NCBI RefSeq assembly: GCF_043226085.1
Contig: NZ_CP171226.1
Location: 232,286-296,285, forward strand
Direction of reading: 5' to 3'
Source of the DNA: Amaricoccus sp003258405
GTDB lineage: Bacteria; Pseudomonadota; Alphaproteobacteria; Rhodobacterales; Rhodobacteraceae
Length of the DNA: 64,000 nucleotides
In this document: positions 1 through 8,771 of the stretch, piece by piece
How positions within the stretch are numbered: position 1 is the stretch's first letter
Layout of the letters: every line of letters begins with the position of its first letter
Translations under genes and position numbers: made by a program
Notes under the pieces: generated by a model
Database searches by the model: none
Told to the model about the DNA's origin: nothing
What the model saw: only the letters and a program-made list of their open reading frames with translations

Positions 1-669
1 GTCGGCCATCGCCCCTTCGCCGAGCGCGGAGGCCAGTGCGATCAGGCCGACGAGGGCGAGCGCGCCGCGGGGAAGCGCGAAGACGCTGCCGCCCTCGACC
101 CGCGCGGACGCCCAGGAGATCGTGGCAAACGCCAGCACCAGGCCGCTGAGCACGAGGCTCACCAGCGGGAAATGCAGCGCAGGCGACAGGCCCGCACTGG
201 CCGCGAGCGCGCCCGAGCCCGCGCCGATCCCGGCGCCGAGACTGAATACGGCATGGAAGGAGGACATGACCGGCCGGCCCATGTGGCGCTCGACCTCCGC
301 CGCCCAAGCGTTCATCGCGACGTCCATGCCACCCTGCGCTGCCCCGAAGAAGACCATGCCGACGGCGAGCAGCGGCACGGCGGGAGCAAACGGCAGGAGC
401 GCGACCACGACGGCCGAGAAGAGCGCGAGGCGCAGGCTGAGCGGCGCAGCACCCCGCCGGTCGGCCATGCGGCCGGCGAGCGGGAAGCAGAGGATCGAGC
501 CGAAGGCCATGCAGAGGAGCAGGAGGCCGAGGCGATCCGCCGTGAGGTCGAAGCGCTCCACGAAGACCGGAATGCGCGAGGCCCAGGCGCCGAAAAGGCC
601 GCCGTTGAGGAAGAAGACGGCGGCGACGGCAAGCCATGGCGTGCGCCGCGCGCGGAGGATGTCAGGCAA
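1..669 (-). CDS. MFS transporter, 3' end cut by window edge
   Basis: This is an inner-membrane major facilitator superfamily permease; the first 223 residues are visible. The reading frame starts at a TTG that overlaps the last codons of the DeoR regulator gene and has a GGAG about 8 bases upstream. Hydrophobic helices alternate with a loop containing GRMADRRG (near residue 66), which is the MFS loop 2-3 signature, followed by FFGAAQGGMDVAMN. The resemblance is to the YbjJ/FucP-like branch of sugar or drug exporters. Translational overlap with the DeoR gene suggests one operon and a substrate related to the regulator's ligand, probably a sugar derivative. The substrate cannot be read from the sequence, and the C-terminal half lies outside the window. 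Confidence 0.75.
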   Translation of the reverse strand, partial: MPDILRARRTPWLAVAAVFFLNGGLFGAWASRIPVFVERFDLTADRLGLLLLCMAFGSILCFPLAGRMADRRGAAPLSLRLALFSAVVVALLPFAPAVPLLAVGMVFFGAAQGGMDVAMNAWAAEVERHMGRPVMSSFHAVFSLGAGIGAGSGALAASAGLSPALHFPLVSLVLSGLVLAFATISWASARVEGGSVFALPRGALALVGLIALASALGEGAMAD

Positions 670-1411
670 GGGAAATCTCCAGTCCCTGCGCCGCGAAGGG
701 CGCGGTGGTTTCGGGGGATGCATCGGTGACGAGCACGTCAAGCTCGGATGGCGCAAGGGTGCGGTGGCGGGCCCGGCGGCCGAGCTTCTCGCCGCCCGTC
801 AGCACCAGCGCGAGGCGGGCGGCGCGCGCCATGGCGCGCTTGGCGACGCTCTCCTCGAGATCGTCGGAGGAAAGGCCGAAGGCCGCATCGAGCCCGCAGG
901 CGCCAAGCACCGCGACATCCGCTGCGACCTCGGCGAGCATCGCCTCGCAGGGCGCGCCGACCGCGATGCCGCCGGGGGCGCTGATCCGGCCGGGCAGGGT
1001 GATGGTCTCGATGCCGGACTGATGCGTTGCCGCGGCGACGAAGGGCGAGGGGGTCACGACGACGAGCCCCGGCGCCGGCCGGAGCGCACGGGCGAGCGCC
1101 AGAACGGTGGTGCCCCCGTCGAGGAGGAGCGTTGCCGCCCCCTCGAGCCGGGCCAGCGCACAGGCCACGAGCGCGGACGGCACCGGCGCCTCGAGCCTCT
1201 CGCGAAGCGCCACGGCCGGCGCGCCCATCGGCACCGCGCCCCCGCGCACCCGCTGCGCCGCGCCAAGGCGCTCGAGCGCAATCAGGTCGCGCCGGACGGT
1301 ATCGACCGAGATGGCGAACTCGTCGGCGAGCGCGCTCGCCACCAGCGGCGCGCCGTCGGCAAGGCGCCGGCGGAGGATGGAGAGCCGGATTTCGGGGTTG
1401 TTGAGATCCAT
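662..1411 (-). CDS. DeoR/GlpR-family transcriptional regulator
   Basis: A 249-residue DNA-binding repressor of the DeoR/GlpR family. The N-terminus has the typical winged helix-turn-helix (IRLSILRRRL, then FAISVDTVRRDLIALE, about residues 6-50). The rest is a DeoRC sugar-phosphate-sensing domain with LLDGGTTVLALARAL (about residues 88-103) and the VLGACGLDAAFGLS segment. The ATG at 1411 was chosen because it opens the family consensus directly and has GGAAG just upstream. The gene overlaps the downstream MFS permease and is divergent from the ABC exporter genes. The likely effector is a phosphorylated sugar (family knowledge); the ligand itself is unknown. Confidence 0.88.
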   Translation of the reverse strand: MDLNNPEIRLSILRRRLADGAPLVASALADEFAISVDTVRRDLIALERLGAAQRVRGGAVPMGAPAVALRERLEAPVPSALVACALARLEGAATLLLDGGTTVLALARALRPAPGLVVVTPSPFVAAATHQSGIETITLPGRISAPGGIAVGAPCEAMLAEVAADVAVLGACGLDAAFGLSSDDLEESVAKRAMARAARLALVLTGGEKLGRRARHRTLAPSELDVLVTDASPETTAPFAAQGLEISLA

Positions 1412-1438
1412 CTTGTCTTCCGCAGAATCATGCACAAA

Positions 1439-1458
1439 CCTGCAATATCCTGCATATT
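1439..1458. promoter_or_regulatory. Tandem direct repeat in divergent DeoR/ABC promoter region
   Basis: CCTGCAATAT is followed immediately by CCTGCATATT, two 10-bp near-identical units about 28 bp upstream of the DeoR start codon, with further TGCAC/TGCATT words on either side. DeoR proteins often bind tandem repeats in their own promoter, so this is a plausible autoregulatory operator (inference). Confidence 0.4.
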
Positions 1459-1579
1459 CCCTCGGGTCAATGCACGCTCCGCCCGCCGAGCCGGGTTGAA
1501 ATCCCCCGCCGGTCAGGACAGATGTGCGGTGACAGCGTGCGGGCGGGACCCGGCGCAGAAACACAAGACGGGGGAGGCG

Positions 1580-2506
1580 ATGGCTTCGATCGTATCGGCC
1601 AGAGGCGTCCGCAAGACCTACGGCTCGGGATTCGAGGCGCTGAAAGGCGTCGATCTCGAGATCGAGCAGGGCGAAATCCTTGCCCTGCTCGGACCGAACG
1701 GCGCGGGCAAGACCACGCTCATCTCGATGATCTGTGGCATCACGGAAATCAGCGCGGGCAACATCTCCGTGGGCGGGCATGACGTGGTGCGGGACTTCCG
1801 CGCCGCCCGCTCCCTCATCGGCCTCGTGCCGCAGGAGGTGAGCATCGAGCCGTTCGAGAAGGTGATGAACACCGTGCGCTTCTCGCGCGGGCTGTTCGGC
1901 AAGCGCCGGGACGATGCCTTCCTCGAGCGGATCCTGCGCGACCTCAGCCTGTGGGACAAGCGCGACACACCGACGCGCGAGCTCTCGGGCGGCATGAAAC
2001 GCCGCGTTCTGATCGCCAAGGCGCTGTCGCACGAGCCGAGCGTTCTGTTTCTCGACGAGCCGACGGCGGGCGTCGATGTGGAGCTCCGCACCGGCATGTG
2101 GGAAACGGTCGACCGGCTGCGCGCAGCGGGAACGACCATCATCCTCACGACGCATTACATCGAGGAGGCCGAGGCGATCGCCGACCGGGTGGCGGTGATC
2201 AACCAGGGCCGCATCCTGCTCGTCGAGGAAAAGGAACGCCTGCTCCACCGCATGGGCCGAAAGCAGCTCACCATCGAATTGCAGGAGCCGGTCGCCGAGA
2301 TCCCGCCCGCGCTTGCCGCCTATGGGCTCGAGCGCGCGGAGGACGGCAACGCGCTGGTCTATACCTACGATCGCGCGGCCGAGCGCACGGGGATCACCTC
2401 GCTCCTCGGCGATCTGGCGGAGGCGGGGTTCACGCTGCGGGATCTTCATACGCGGCAAAGCTCGCTCGAGGATATCTTCGTCGATCTGGTGAGGGAACGG
2501 TCATGA
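1580..2506 (+). CDS. ABC-2 type exporter, ATP-binding subunit
   Basis: A 308-residue cytoplasmic ATPase of the NodI/YadG/CcmA class that powers an ABC-2 exporter. Visible motifs are Walker A GPNGAGKT (38-45), signature LSGGM (135-139), Walker B VLFLDEP (155-161) and the H-loop in TTHYIEEA (near 190). A C-terminal extension of about 90 residues is typical of this exporter class. The ATG at 1580 follows a strong GGGGAGG. The stop overlaps the permease start (ATGA), so the two subunits are translationally coupled. The substrate is not evident. Confidence 0.92.
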   Translation: MASIVSARGVRKTYGSGFEALKGVDLEIEQGEILALLGPNGAGKTTLISMICGITEISAGNISVGGHDVVRDFRAARSLIGLVPQEVSIEPFEKVMNTVRFSRGLFGKRRDDAFLERILRDLSLWDKRDTPTRELSGGMKRRVLIAKALSHEPSVLFLDEPTAGVDVELRTGMWETVDRLRAAGTTIILTTHYIEEAEAIADRVAVINQGRILLVEEKERLLHRMGRKQLTIELQEPVAEIPPALAAYGLERAEDGNALVYTYDRAAERTGITSLLGDLAEAGFTLRDLHTRQSSLEDIFVDLVRERS

Positions 2507-3264
2507 ACGTCGAGGCAATCCGGTCGATCTACCGCTACGAGATGGCGCGCACCTTCCGCACGCTGTTCCAGAGCGTCGTGTCGCCGGTCATCTCCACCTC
2601 GCTCTATTTCGTCGTCTTCGGCACGGCGATCGGATCGCGCATCGATCAGGTCGAAGGCGTGGACTACGGCGCCTTCATCGTGCCGGGGCTCATCATGCTC
2701 ACAGTGCTGATGCAGTCGATCTCCAACGCCTCCTTCGGGATCTACATGCCGCGCTTCATCGGCACGATCTACGAGCAGCTCTCGGCGCCGATCTCCTTCA
2801 TCGAGATCCTCATCGGCTATGTGGGTGCGGCGGCGACCAAGTCCTTCGCCATCGGGCTCATCATCTATGTGACCGCGAATTTCTTCGTGAGCCTGCCTGT
2901 GGCACACCCGATCTGGATGCTGACCTTCCTCGCGCTCACCTGCATCACCTTCAGCCTCTTCGGTTTCATCATCGGGATCTGGGCGAAGAACTTCGAACAG
3001 CTCCAGCTCGTGCCGCTGCTCGTGATCTCGCCGCTCGCTTTCCTCGGCGGCACATTCTATTCGATCACCATGCTGCCGCCGCTCTGGCAGACGATCACCC
3101 TCTTCAACCCGGTGGTCTATCTGGTGTCCGGATTCCGCTGGGCCTTCTTCGGACTGGCCGATGTGCCGGTCGGTCTCAGCATCGCCGCAATCGCCGCGTT
3201 TTCAGCGCTTTGCCTCGGAATCGTGTGGTGGATCTTCAAGACCGGATACCGCATCCGAAGCTGA
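2503..3264 (+). CDS. ABC-2 type exporter, permease subunit
   Basis: A 253-residue integral membrane protein with six hydrophobic segments (for example YFVVFGTAIGSRI near residue 37 and LVISPLAFLGGTFY near residue 175). The pattern matches ABC2_membrane permeases of the NodJ/YadH type, including the GGTFYSITMLPPLWQ region before the last helices. Its start overlaps the end of the ATPase gene by 4 bases. Together they form a minimal two-subunit exporter. Lipids, polysaccharides and drugs are all substrates of this family; nothing nearby decides between them. Confidence 0.92.
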   Translation: MNVEAIRSIYRYEMARTFRTLFQSVVSPVISTSLYFVVFGTAIGSRIDQVEGVDYGAFIVPGLIMLTVLMQSISNASFGIYMPRFIGTIYEQLSAPISFIEILIGYVGAAATKSFAIGLIIYVTANFFVSLPVAHPIWMLTFLALTCITFSLFGFIIGIWAKNFEQLQLVPLLVISPLAFLGGTFYSITMLPPLWQTITLFNPVVYLVSGFRWAFFGLADVPVGLSIAAIAAFSALCLGIVWWIFKTGYRIRS

Positions 3265-3277
3265 GACGAGAAGATTG

Positions 3278-3304
3278 TGAAGCCAGATCAGGGACTTGGC
3301 TTCA
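3278..3304. terminator. Hairpin between convergent genes
   Basis: A perfect 8-bp stem (TGAAGCCA at 3278-3285, TGGCTTCA at 3297-3304) encloses an 11-nt loop. It lies between the ends of the ABC-2 permease gene and the convergent sugar ABC ATPase gene. There is no strong T-run, so termination is inferred from position and stem. Confidence 0.45.
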
Positions 3305-3333
3305 CGTGAAACATTTACCTTTCATTTACCGCC

Positions 3334-4335
3334 TCAGGCCCGGATCCGCAGACCCGCCGCATCGAAGAAGAAGCGGCGGGTGGGGTCGGGCGTGAGGAAG
3401 ACCGCCTCGTCCACCCCGTATGCGGCGCTGCCGAACCGGCGGACCGTCAGGAGGCCGTGCGGCTCGGTGCGGACGTAGATGTTGGTCTCGCCGCCGAGAT
3501 GCTCGACATGGCTGACCGTGCCCGCGATCTCGCCCGCCTCGCGCGAGATCTCCAGATGCTCGGGGCGCACGCCCACGGTTTCGCCCTGGAGCCCGAGCGG
3601 CGCGGCCTTGAGGAAGTTCATCTGCGGCGAGCCGATGAAGCCCGCGACAAAGACGTTGGCCGGGTTGTCATAGAGCTCCATCGGCGCGCCCACCTGCTCG
3701 ACGCGGCCGCCGTTCAGGACGACGATGCGATCGGCGAGCGTCATGGCCTCGACCTGGTCATGGGTGACATAGATCATCGTCGCCTTCAGTTCGCGGTGGA
3801 GGCGGGCGATCTCGATGCGGGTGGCGACACGGAGAGCGGCATCGAGGTTCGAGAGCGGCTCGTCGAAGAGGAAGAGCTTCGGCGTACGGACGATGGCGCG
3901 GCCGATGGCGACGCGCTGGCGCTGGCCACCGGAGAGCTCGGCCGGACGGCGCTCGAGAAGCGCATCGAGCGAGAGCATGCGCGAGGCTTCGGTGACGCGG
4001 GCGGAGATCGCCTCCTTCGCCTCGCCCGCCTGCTTGAGGCCGAGGCCCATGTTGTCGCGCACCGTCAGGTGAGGATAGAGCGCATAACTCTGGAAAACCA
4101 TTGCGATTTCCCGCTTCGATGGCGGTGTGTCATTGACGCGCGCCTCGTCGATCAGGATGTCGCCCGAGGTGGCATCCTCGAGGCCCGCGATGATCCGCAG
4201 CAGGGTGGACTTGCCGCAGCCCGAGGGGCCGACAAAAACGCAGAACTCCCCATCGCGCACCTCGAGATCGACGCCCTTGATGACATCGGTGGCGCCGAAG
4301 GATTTCGTGATCCTGGAAAGCCTCAGAGAACCCAT
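3334..4335 (-). CDS. Sugar ABC transporter ATPase (UgpC/MalK family)
   Basis: A 333-residue cytoplasmic ATPase of the carbohydrate-uptake (CUT1) type. Walker A GPSGCGKST is at 36-44, the Q-loop in FQSYALYPHLTV near 81-92, the signature LSGGQ at 134-138, Walker B LFLFDEP shortly after, and ATMIYVTHDQVEAM carries the switch histidine. The C-terminal part (from about 235) is the shortened OB-fold of the MalK/UgpC group, which can carry regulatory interactions. It is the last gene of the amino-sugar import arm, 13 bp after the Gfo/Idh gene. It probably energises the two permeases encoded upstream. Confidence 0.93.
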   Translation of the reverse strand: MGSLRLSRITKSFGATDVIKGVDLEVRDGEFCVFVGPSGCGKSTLLRIIAGLEDATSGDILIDEARVNDTPPSKREIAMVFQSYALYPHLTVRDNMGLGLKQAGEAKEAISARVTEASRMLSLDALLERRPAELSGGQRQRVAIGRAIVRTPKLFLFDEPLSNLDAALRVATRIEIARLHRELKATMIYVTHDQVEAMTLADRIVVLNGGRVEQVGAPMELYDNPANVFVAGFIGSPQMNFLKAAPLGLQGETVGVRPEHLEISREAGEIAGTVSHVEHLGGETNIYVRTEPHGLLTVRRFGSAAYGVDEAVFLTPDPTRRFFFDAAGLRIRA

Positions 4336-4348
4336 TTCATGTTTTCCT

Positions 4349-5377
4349 TCAGATTTTTACGGGGCGTCCTGAACGCACGCTCTCATCTGCGGCAAGGCAG
4401 ACCCGGAGCGAGGCGACGGCGTCCTCCATGTGGCGGGAAAGGTCGATATCTTCGGTGATCGCGCGGGCGACGAAGGCGGCTTCGCGGTCGCAGAGCTCCT
4501 GGTGGCCGGGCTCGCCTTGCATGCTGACATCCTGATCCGGTTCACCTATCCGGTGGATGCGGAGCGCGGAGGTTTTGGTGTGGGTGTCGATGTCGTCGGA
4601 CCGGGCGGTCTCGGGCATGCGGATCGAGACGGCGCCCCTGGGCGAGACCACATCCTTCACGAAAAAGGCGGTGTCGGACATCATCGGACCCCAGCCCGCT
4701 TCGTACCAGCCCAGCGAACCGTCGGCGAAGAGGACCTGGAAGTGCCCGTAGTTGTACATGTTTTCGGAGATTTCCTCCGAAAGGCGCAACCCCATGCCAC
4801 GGACCTCGACCGGTTTCGCATCGGTGATCTGGCACATGACATCCACGTAGTGAACACCGCAATCGACGATCGGGGGGGTGGTCTGCATCAGGGCCTTGTG
4901 GACCTCCCAGGTGGGGCCGGAGCTTTGCTGATTCAGGTTGAGCCTGAAGACGTAAGGCCCTCCCAAGGCGCGACTTTCCTCGACCAGCCTTTGCCAGGAC
5001 GGATGGTGGCGGAGGATGTAGCCGACGACGAGCTTGCGGCTGGTTTCCCGCGCCTTGGCCACGACGCGCGCGGCATCTGTGGCGGTGGTTGCGAGCGGCT
5101 TCTCGACGAAGACATGGGCACCGGCCTCCATCGCGGCACAGGCATAGTCCGCGTGGCTGTCGGAATAGGTGGCCACACAGACAAGATCCGGGGCAAGCCT
5201 TTGCAGTGCATCGGAAAAATCCGAAGTGATCGGGTAGCCTGCAAGCGCCTCCGGGAGCTCGGGGGTCGAGCGGTTGACGAGACCCACGATCTCGAACTCC
5301 GGGTTGGCGTGGTAGGCGAGCGCGTGGCTCCGGCCCATGTTGCCGAGGCCGACGACGAGGGTGCGGATCGGGGTCAT
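4349..5377 (-). CDS. Gfo/Idh/MocA-family oxidoreductase
   Basis: A 342-residue NAD(P)-dependent enzyme of the Gfo/Idh/MocA family. The N-terminal Rossmann fold shows VVGLGNMGRSHALAYH (about residues 7-22), and the family EKP motif lies in FVEKPLA (near 93). A C-terminal alpha/beta domain with DCGVHYVDVMCQI carries the expected catalytic His/Asp region. The ATG at 5377 was preferred to one 30 bp upstream because AGGAG lies 7 bases before it and it starts at the Rossmann strand. The gene is embedded between the permeases and the ATPase of the sugar importer, so it probably acts on the imported sugar or a derivative. Members oxidise sugars or inositols, and some are NAD-dependent glycosidases (GH109); the reaction here is unknown. 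Confidence 0.88.
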   Translation of the reverse strand: MTPIRTLVVGLGNMGRSHALAYHANPEFEIVGLVNRSTPELPEALAGYPITSDFSDALQRLAPDLVCVATYSDSHADYACAAMEAGAHVFVEKPLATTATDAARVVAKARETSRKLVVGYILRHHPSWQRLVEESRALGGPYVFRLNLNQQSSGPTWEVHKALMQTTPPIVDCGVHYVDVMCQITDAKPVEVRGMGLRLSEEISENMYNYGHFQVLFADGSLGWYEAGWGPMMSDTAFFVKDVVSPRGAVSIRMPETARSDDIDTHTKTSALRIHRIGEPDQDVSMQGEPGHQELCDREAAFVARAITEDIDLSRHMEDAVASLRVCLAADESVRSGRPVKI

Positions 5378-5498
5378 GGACGGGCTCCTGCGGGGTGTCC
5401 GGCGCATCTGGACTCCGTATGGAACCCATATGGCATTCGTATGGCTGGACTCTCTGATTTCGTCAGGGGTTCGGGGGCGGGCCGGGGGGAAGCGGCGA

Positions 5499-6338
5499 TC
5501 ATTTCACCGCTCCCGAGGTGATGCCGCGGATGAGCTGGCGGGAGAAGAGAAGGTAGAGCACGAGCACCGGCAGGATCGCGAGCGAGAGGGCGGCGAGCAC
5601 GGCGTTCCAGTTGGTCACGAACTGGCCGATGAAGACCTGGGCACCGAGGGTGACGGTCTTGGTCTCCTCGGCAGGCGCGAGGATGAGCGGAAACCAGAGG
5701 TCGTTCCAGATCGGGATCATCGAGAAGACCGCAACGGTGGCCATGGCGGGCCGCACCAGCGGCAGGACCAGGGTGAAGAAGATCCGGTATTCCGAGAGCC
5801 CGTCGATCCGGCCGGCGTTCTTCAGATCGTCGGAGATCCCGCGCATGAACTCCGAGAGGATGAAAACCGCAAGCGGGAGGCCCTGCGCCGTGTAGACGAG
5901 GATGAGGGCGGTGAGCGTGTTCACGAGGCCCGAGGCCACCATCATCTGCAGGATCGCGACGGTGCCGAGGCGGATCGGGATCATGATCCCGAGCGCGAGG
6001 TAGAGCCCCATCATCATGTTGCCGCGGAAGCGGTATTCGGAGAGGGCGAAGGCCGCCATCGCGCCGAAGAGCAGCACGCAGAAGAGCGAGACCACGGTCA
6101 CGACGAGGCTGTTCTGGAAGTAGAGCAGGAAGTCGCCCTGCTTCAGCACGGTCTGGAAGCCGACCAGGTCGAAGCTTTCGGCATCGGGGAGCGCGAGCGG
6201 CTCGGTGAAGATGGCGCGGCGCGACTTGAAGGCGTTGATGACGATCACGAAGACCGGAAAGAGCGCGATCGCGGTGTAGGTGAGGAGGGCCGCGTGGGCG
6301 GCAATCGTGCGGGGCAGCGAGCTGCGGGCCTGGGACAT
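5499..6338 (-). CDS. Sugar ABC transporter permease (MalG/UgpE type)
   Basis: A 279-residue inner-membrane subunit with six predicted helices. The cytoplasmic EAA-like loop, which couples to the ATPase, appears as DDLKNAGRIDGLSEYRIFF (about residues 172-190). Size and the C-terminal LFSRQLIRGITSGAVK ending match the second permease (MalG-like) of CUT1 importers. It begins 11 bp downstream of the first permease gene. Its partners are the binding protein, the first permease and the ATPase in the same operon. Confidence 0.93.
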   Translation of the reverse strand: MSQARSSLPRTIAAHAALLTYTAIALFPVFVIVINAFKSRRAIFTEPLALPDAESFDLVGFQTVLKQGDFLLYFQNSLVVTVVSLFCVLLFGAMAAFALSEYRFRGNMMMGLYLALGIMIPIRLGTVAILQMMVASGLVNTLTALILVYTAQGLPLAVFILSEFMRGISDDLKNAGRIDGLSEYRIFFTLVLPLVRPAMATVAVFSMIPIWNDLWFPLILAPAEETKTVTLGAQVFIGQFVTNWNAVLAALSLAILPVLVLYLLFSRQLIRGITSGAVK

Positions 6339-6349
6339 GGCGTGTCTCC

Positions 6350-7267
6350 TCAGAACTGGTAGCGGCGGAGCCGCGTCTGGATGCCGAAGAGGTAGAGGCA
6401 GACGCCGGCGAGGATGATGCCGAACATGGCGGTGGCGATGGTCGCGCCCATGTGCGGGTCGCCGAGCTGAAGCTGGAAGCCGAAGAAGGTGCGGTAGAGG
6501 AAGGTGCCGAGGATGTCGGTGGCGAAGTTCGGCCCGGCGAGCGCACCTTGCGTCACGTAGATGAGATCGAAGGCGTTGAAGTTGCCGACAAAGGTCAGGA
6601 TCGAGATGATGCCGATCGAAGGCAGGATCAGCGGCAGCTTGATCTTCCAGAACTGCGACCAGCCGGTGATGCCGTCGATCTCCGCCGCCTCGAGCACTTC
6701 CTCGGGAATGGTGAGGAGGGCGGCATAGATCAGCATCATCGGGATGCCGACGAACTGCCAGACCGAGACGAGGGCGATGGTGGTGAGCGCGGTTTCCTCC
6801 TTGCCGAGCCAGGGGCCGAAGAGCGCCTTCAGGCCGACGGCATCGAGCATCGAGGGCGCTATGCCCCAGATGGGAGAAAGGATGAGCTTCCAGACGAAAC
6901 CCACGATGACGAAAGAGAGAATCGTCGGAATGAAGATGGCGGTCCGGTAGAAGGCCGCGCCCCGGAGCTTCGGCGAGGAGAGCAGCGCGGCGAGCGCGAC
7001 GCCGATCGGGTTCTGCACCACCATGTGGACGAGGAAGAACCAGGCATTGTTGCCGAGCGCATTCCAGAAGCTCTCCGACCAGCGGGGGTCGGTGAAGAGG
7101 ATGCGGAAGTTGTCGAAGCCGACAAATTCGGTCGCGCCGTCGACCACGCGCCAGAGAGCGAGCTCGAGCGTGGCGAAGAGCGGCACGATCATGATCGCGG
7201 TGTAGACGATGACGGCGGGCGCGAGGAAGATGGGGATGTGCCAGCGGAAGGCTTTACGCTCTCTCAA
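6350..7267 (-). CDS. Sugar ABC transporter permease (MalF/UgpA type)
   Basis: A 305-residue inner-membrane permease. Helices run from the N-terminal IPIFLAPAVIVYTAIMIVPL to a final FGIILAGVCLYLFGI. The coupling loop appears as EEVLEAAEIDGITGWSQFW (about residues 194-212), with the EAAxxDG core of the family. It pairs with the downstream MalG-type permease. The gene is separated from the binding-protein gene by about 180 bp that contain a strong hairpin, a common arrangement for making more binding protein than permease. Confidence 0.93.
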   Translation of the reverse strand: MRERKAFRWHIPIFLAPAVIVYTAIMIVPLFATLELALWRVVDGATEFVGFDNFRILFTDPRWSESFWNALGNNAWFFLVHMVVQNPIGVALAALLSSPKLRGAAFYRTAIFIPTILSFVIVGFVWKLILSPIWGIAPSMLDAVGLKALFGPWLGKEETALTTIALVSVWQFVGIPMMLIYAALLTIPEEVLEAAEIDGITGWSQFWKIKLPLILPSIGIISILTFVGNFNAFDLIYVTQGALAGPNFATDILGTFLYRTFFGFQLQLGDPHMGATIATAMFGIILAGVCLYLFGIQTRLRRYQF

Positions 7268-7410
7268 GGCTTGCGTCCTTCTCGGGTGCGGGGGGTGTGC
7301 GCGGGCAGGCAGGCTTGCGCGACGGAAAAAAGCGGTGCCGGCGGCCGTCCGCGCTGGGGCGGATGCGGCCGGGCGGTCGGCACCGGGGGCGAGGCGGGGA
7401 TCGGCGGTGG

Positions 7411-7442
7411 CCCCGGCCGGCGATCAGCACCGGCGGCCGGGG
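7411..7442 (-). terminator. Intercistronic hairpin after sugar-binding protein gene
   Basis: On the minus strand, CCCCGGCCG pairs perfectly with CGGCCGGGG (9 bp) around a 14-nt loop. It starts 8 bp after the stop codon of the binding-protein gene. Such a stem can attenuate transcription or protect the upstream message from 3' decay, favouring binding protein over permeases (inference). Confidence 0.55.
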
Positions 7443-7450
7443 GCAAGCGG

Positions 7451-8713
7451 TCAGTTCTGCTGCTGCGGCGCGTACCAGCTCGCGAGACCTTCCTGCAGGC
7501 GCTCGGCGGCGGCCTCGGGCGTCTCGGTGCCGCGGATCACGTTGGCCGAGGCGTTCCAGGTCTCGTTCTCGAGATTGGGCGTGCCGCGGGAGAGGATCTG
7601 GTAGGTCGAGCGGATCGTGCTGGCACAGCTCTGCCGCCAGGAGATGAATTCCTGCGCGAGCGGATCCTCGAGCTCGACGGCGGCATCCGAGAGCGGGAAG
7701 AAGCCGGGCAGGGCGTTGGCGTAGAGGCTGGCGAATTCGGGCGAGCCCACCCAGTCGAGGAAGGCCTTTGCCTCTTCGGCATGGGGGGAGGCTGCGTTGA
7801 GGCCGAGCGCAATGTCCACATGGTCGGAGATGTAGCAGTCGTCGCCCTCGGCGGGCACCGGCGGCTTGAACGCGCCCATGTCGAACACGGCCTGGGTGTT
7901 GAAGCCGGAAATTTCCCAGGAACCCGCCGGGTAGATCGCGGCGCGGCCAAGGGTGAAGAGGTTCTGGCTGTCGGGATAGGTCTGGGCCTCGAAGCCGTCG
8001 CCGAGATAGGGGCCCCATTTGGCGAGCTGGCGGAAGGGATCGACCCATTCGGGATCGGTGAGCTTCTCGGTGCCCGCGATCAGCGCGAGGCGGCCTTCCT
8101 CGCCCTTCCAGTAGTTCGGGCCGATGTTCTGGTAGCCCATGGTGGCGGCTTCCCACTGGTCGTTGGTGCCCATCGCCATCGGAATGTAGGTGCCGTCTTC
8201 CTTGATCTTGTCGAGCACGGCGAAGAATTCGTCGACGGTCGCAGGCGGCTCGAGGCCGAGCTCGGCGAAGGCTTCCTTGTTGTAGATGAAGCCGTGGATC
8301 ACCGAGGCCATCGGCACGCAGAAGGTCTGGGAGCCGTCATCGGTGGACCAGCCGGATTTGGCGACATCGGAGAAGTTCGCCATCGCGTCGAGATCGGTGA
8401 GGTCTGCGAGCTGGCCCTTCTGGAAAAGCTGGAGCGACGCATCGAACGGGCGGCAGGTGATGAGGTCGCCCGCGCTGCCCGCATCAAGCTTGGAGTTGAG
8501 CACGGCGTTGTATTCGGCCGGGGCGGAGGGGGTGAAGTTGAGCTTGATGCCAGGGTGGCTCGCCTCGAAGGCCGGGATGATGGTCTCCTGCCAGATCGGC
8601 AGGTCGTCGTTGCGCCAACTTTCGATGTTGAGTGTCACGTCCTCGGCCTGGGCGGTGGCGGCCGCGAGCAGTGTTGTGCCGAGAAGCGCGAGCTTCAGTC
8701 CGGTCTGGGTCAT
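7451..8713 (-). CDS. Extracellular sugar-binding protein of ABC importer
   Basis: A 420-residue periplasmic solute-binding protein (family 1, MalE/UgpB cluster). The ATG at 8713 opens a signal peptide with a hydrophobic core (KLALLGTTLLAAATAQA, about residues 6-22). The mature part starts EDVTLNIESW and contains the family's FTLGRAAIYPAGSW segment, where AM/AxxxxGSW is the usual signature. Cysteines at several positions may form disulphides. It presents substrate to the two permeases encoded downstream. The company of MurQ-like, NagA and NagB-II genes suggests an amino sugar or a cell-wall or chitin fragment as ligand (inference). Confidence 0.92.
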   Translation of the reverse strand: MTQTGLKLALLGTTLLAAATAQAEDVTLNIESWRNDDLPIWQETIIPAFEASHPGIKLNFTPSAPAEYNAVLNSKLDAGSAGDLITCRPFDASLQLFQKGQLADLTDLDAMANFSDVAKSGWSTDDGSQTFCVPMASVIHGFIYNKEAFAELGLEPPATVDEFFAVLDKIKEDGTYIPMAMGTNDQWEAATMGYQNIGPNYWKGEEGRLALIAGTEKLTDPEWVDPFRQLAKWGPYLGDGFEAQTYPDSQNLFTLGRAAIYPAGSWEISGFNTQAVFDMGAFKPPVPAEGDDCYISDHVDIALGLNAASPHAEEAKAFLDWVGSPEFASLYANALPGFFPLSDAAVELEDPLAQEFISWRQSCASTIRSTYQILSRGTPNLENETWNASANVIRGTETPEAAAERLQEGLASWYAPQQQN

Positions 8714-8771
8714 GGTAGTCTCCCGTTGTTCTGGCCCGGATCCGGGCGGTTCTGTTCTGGTTATTCTGTCT

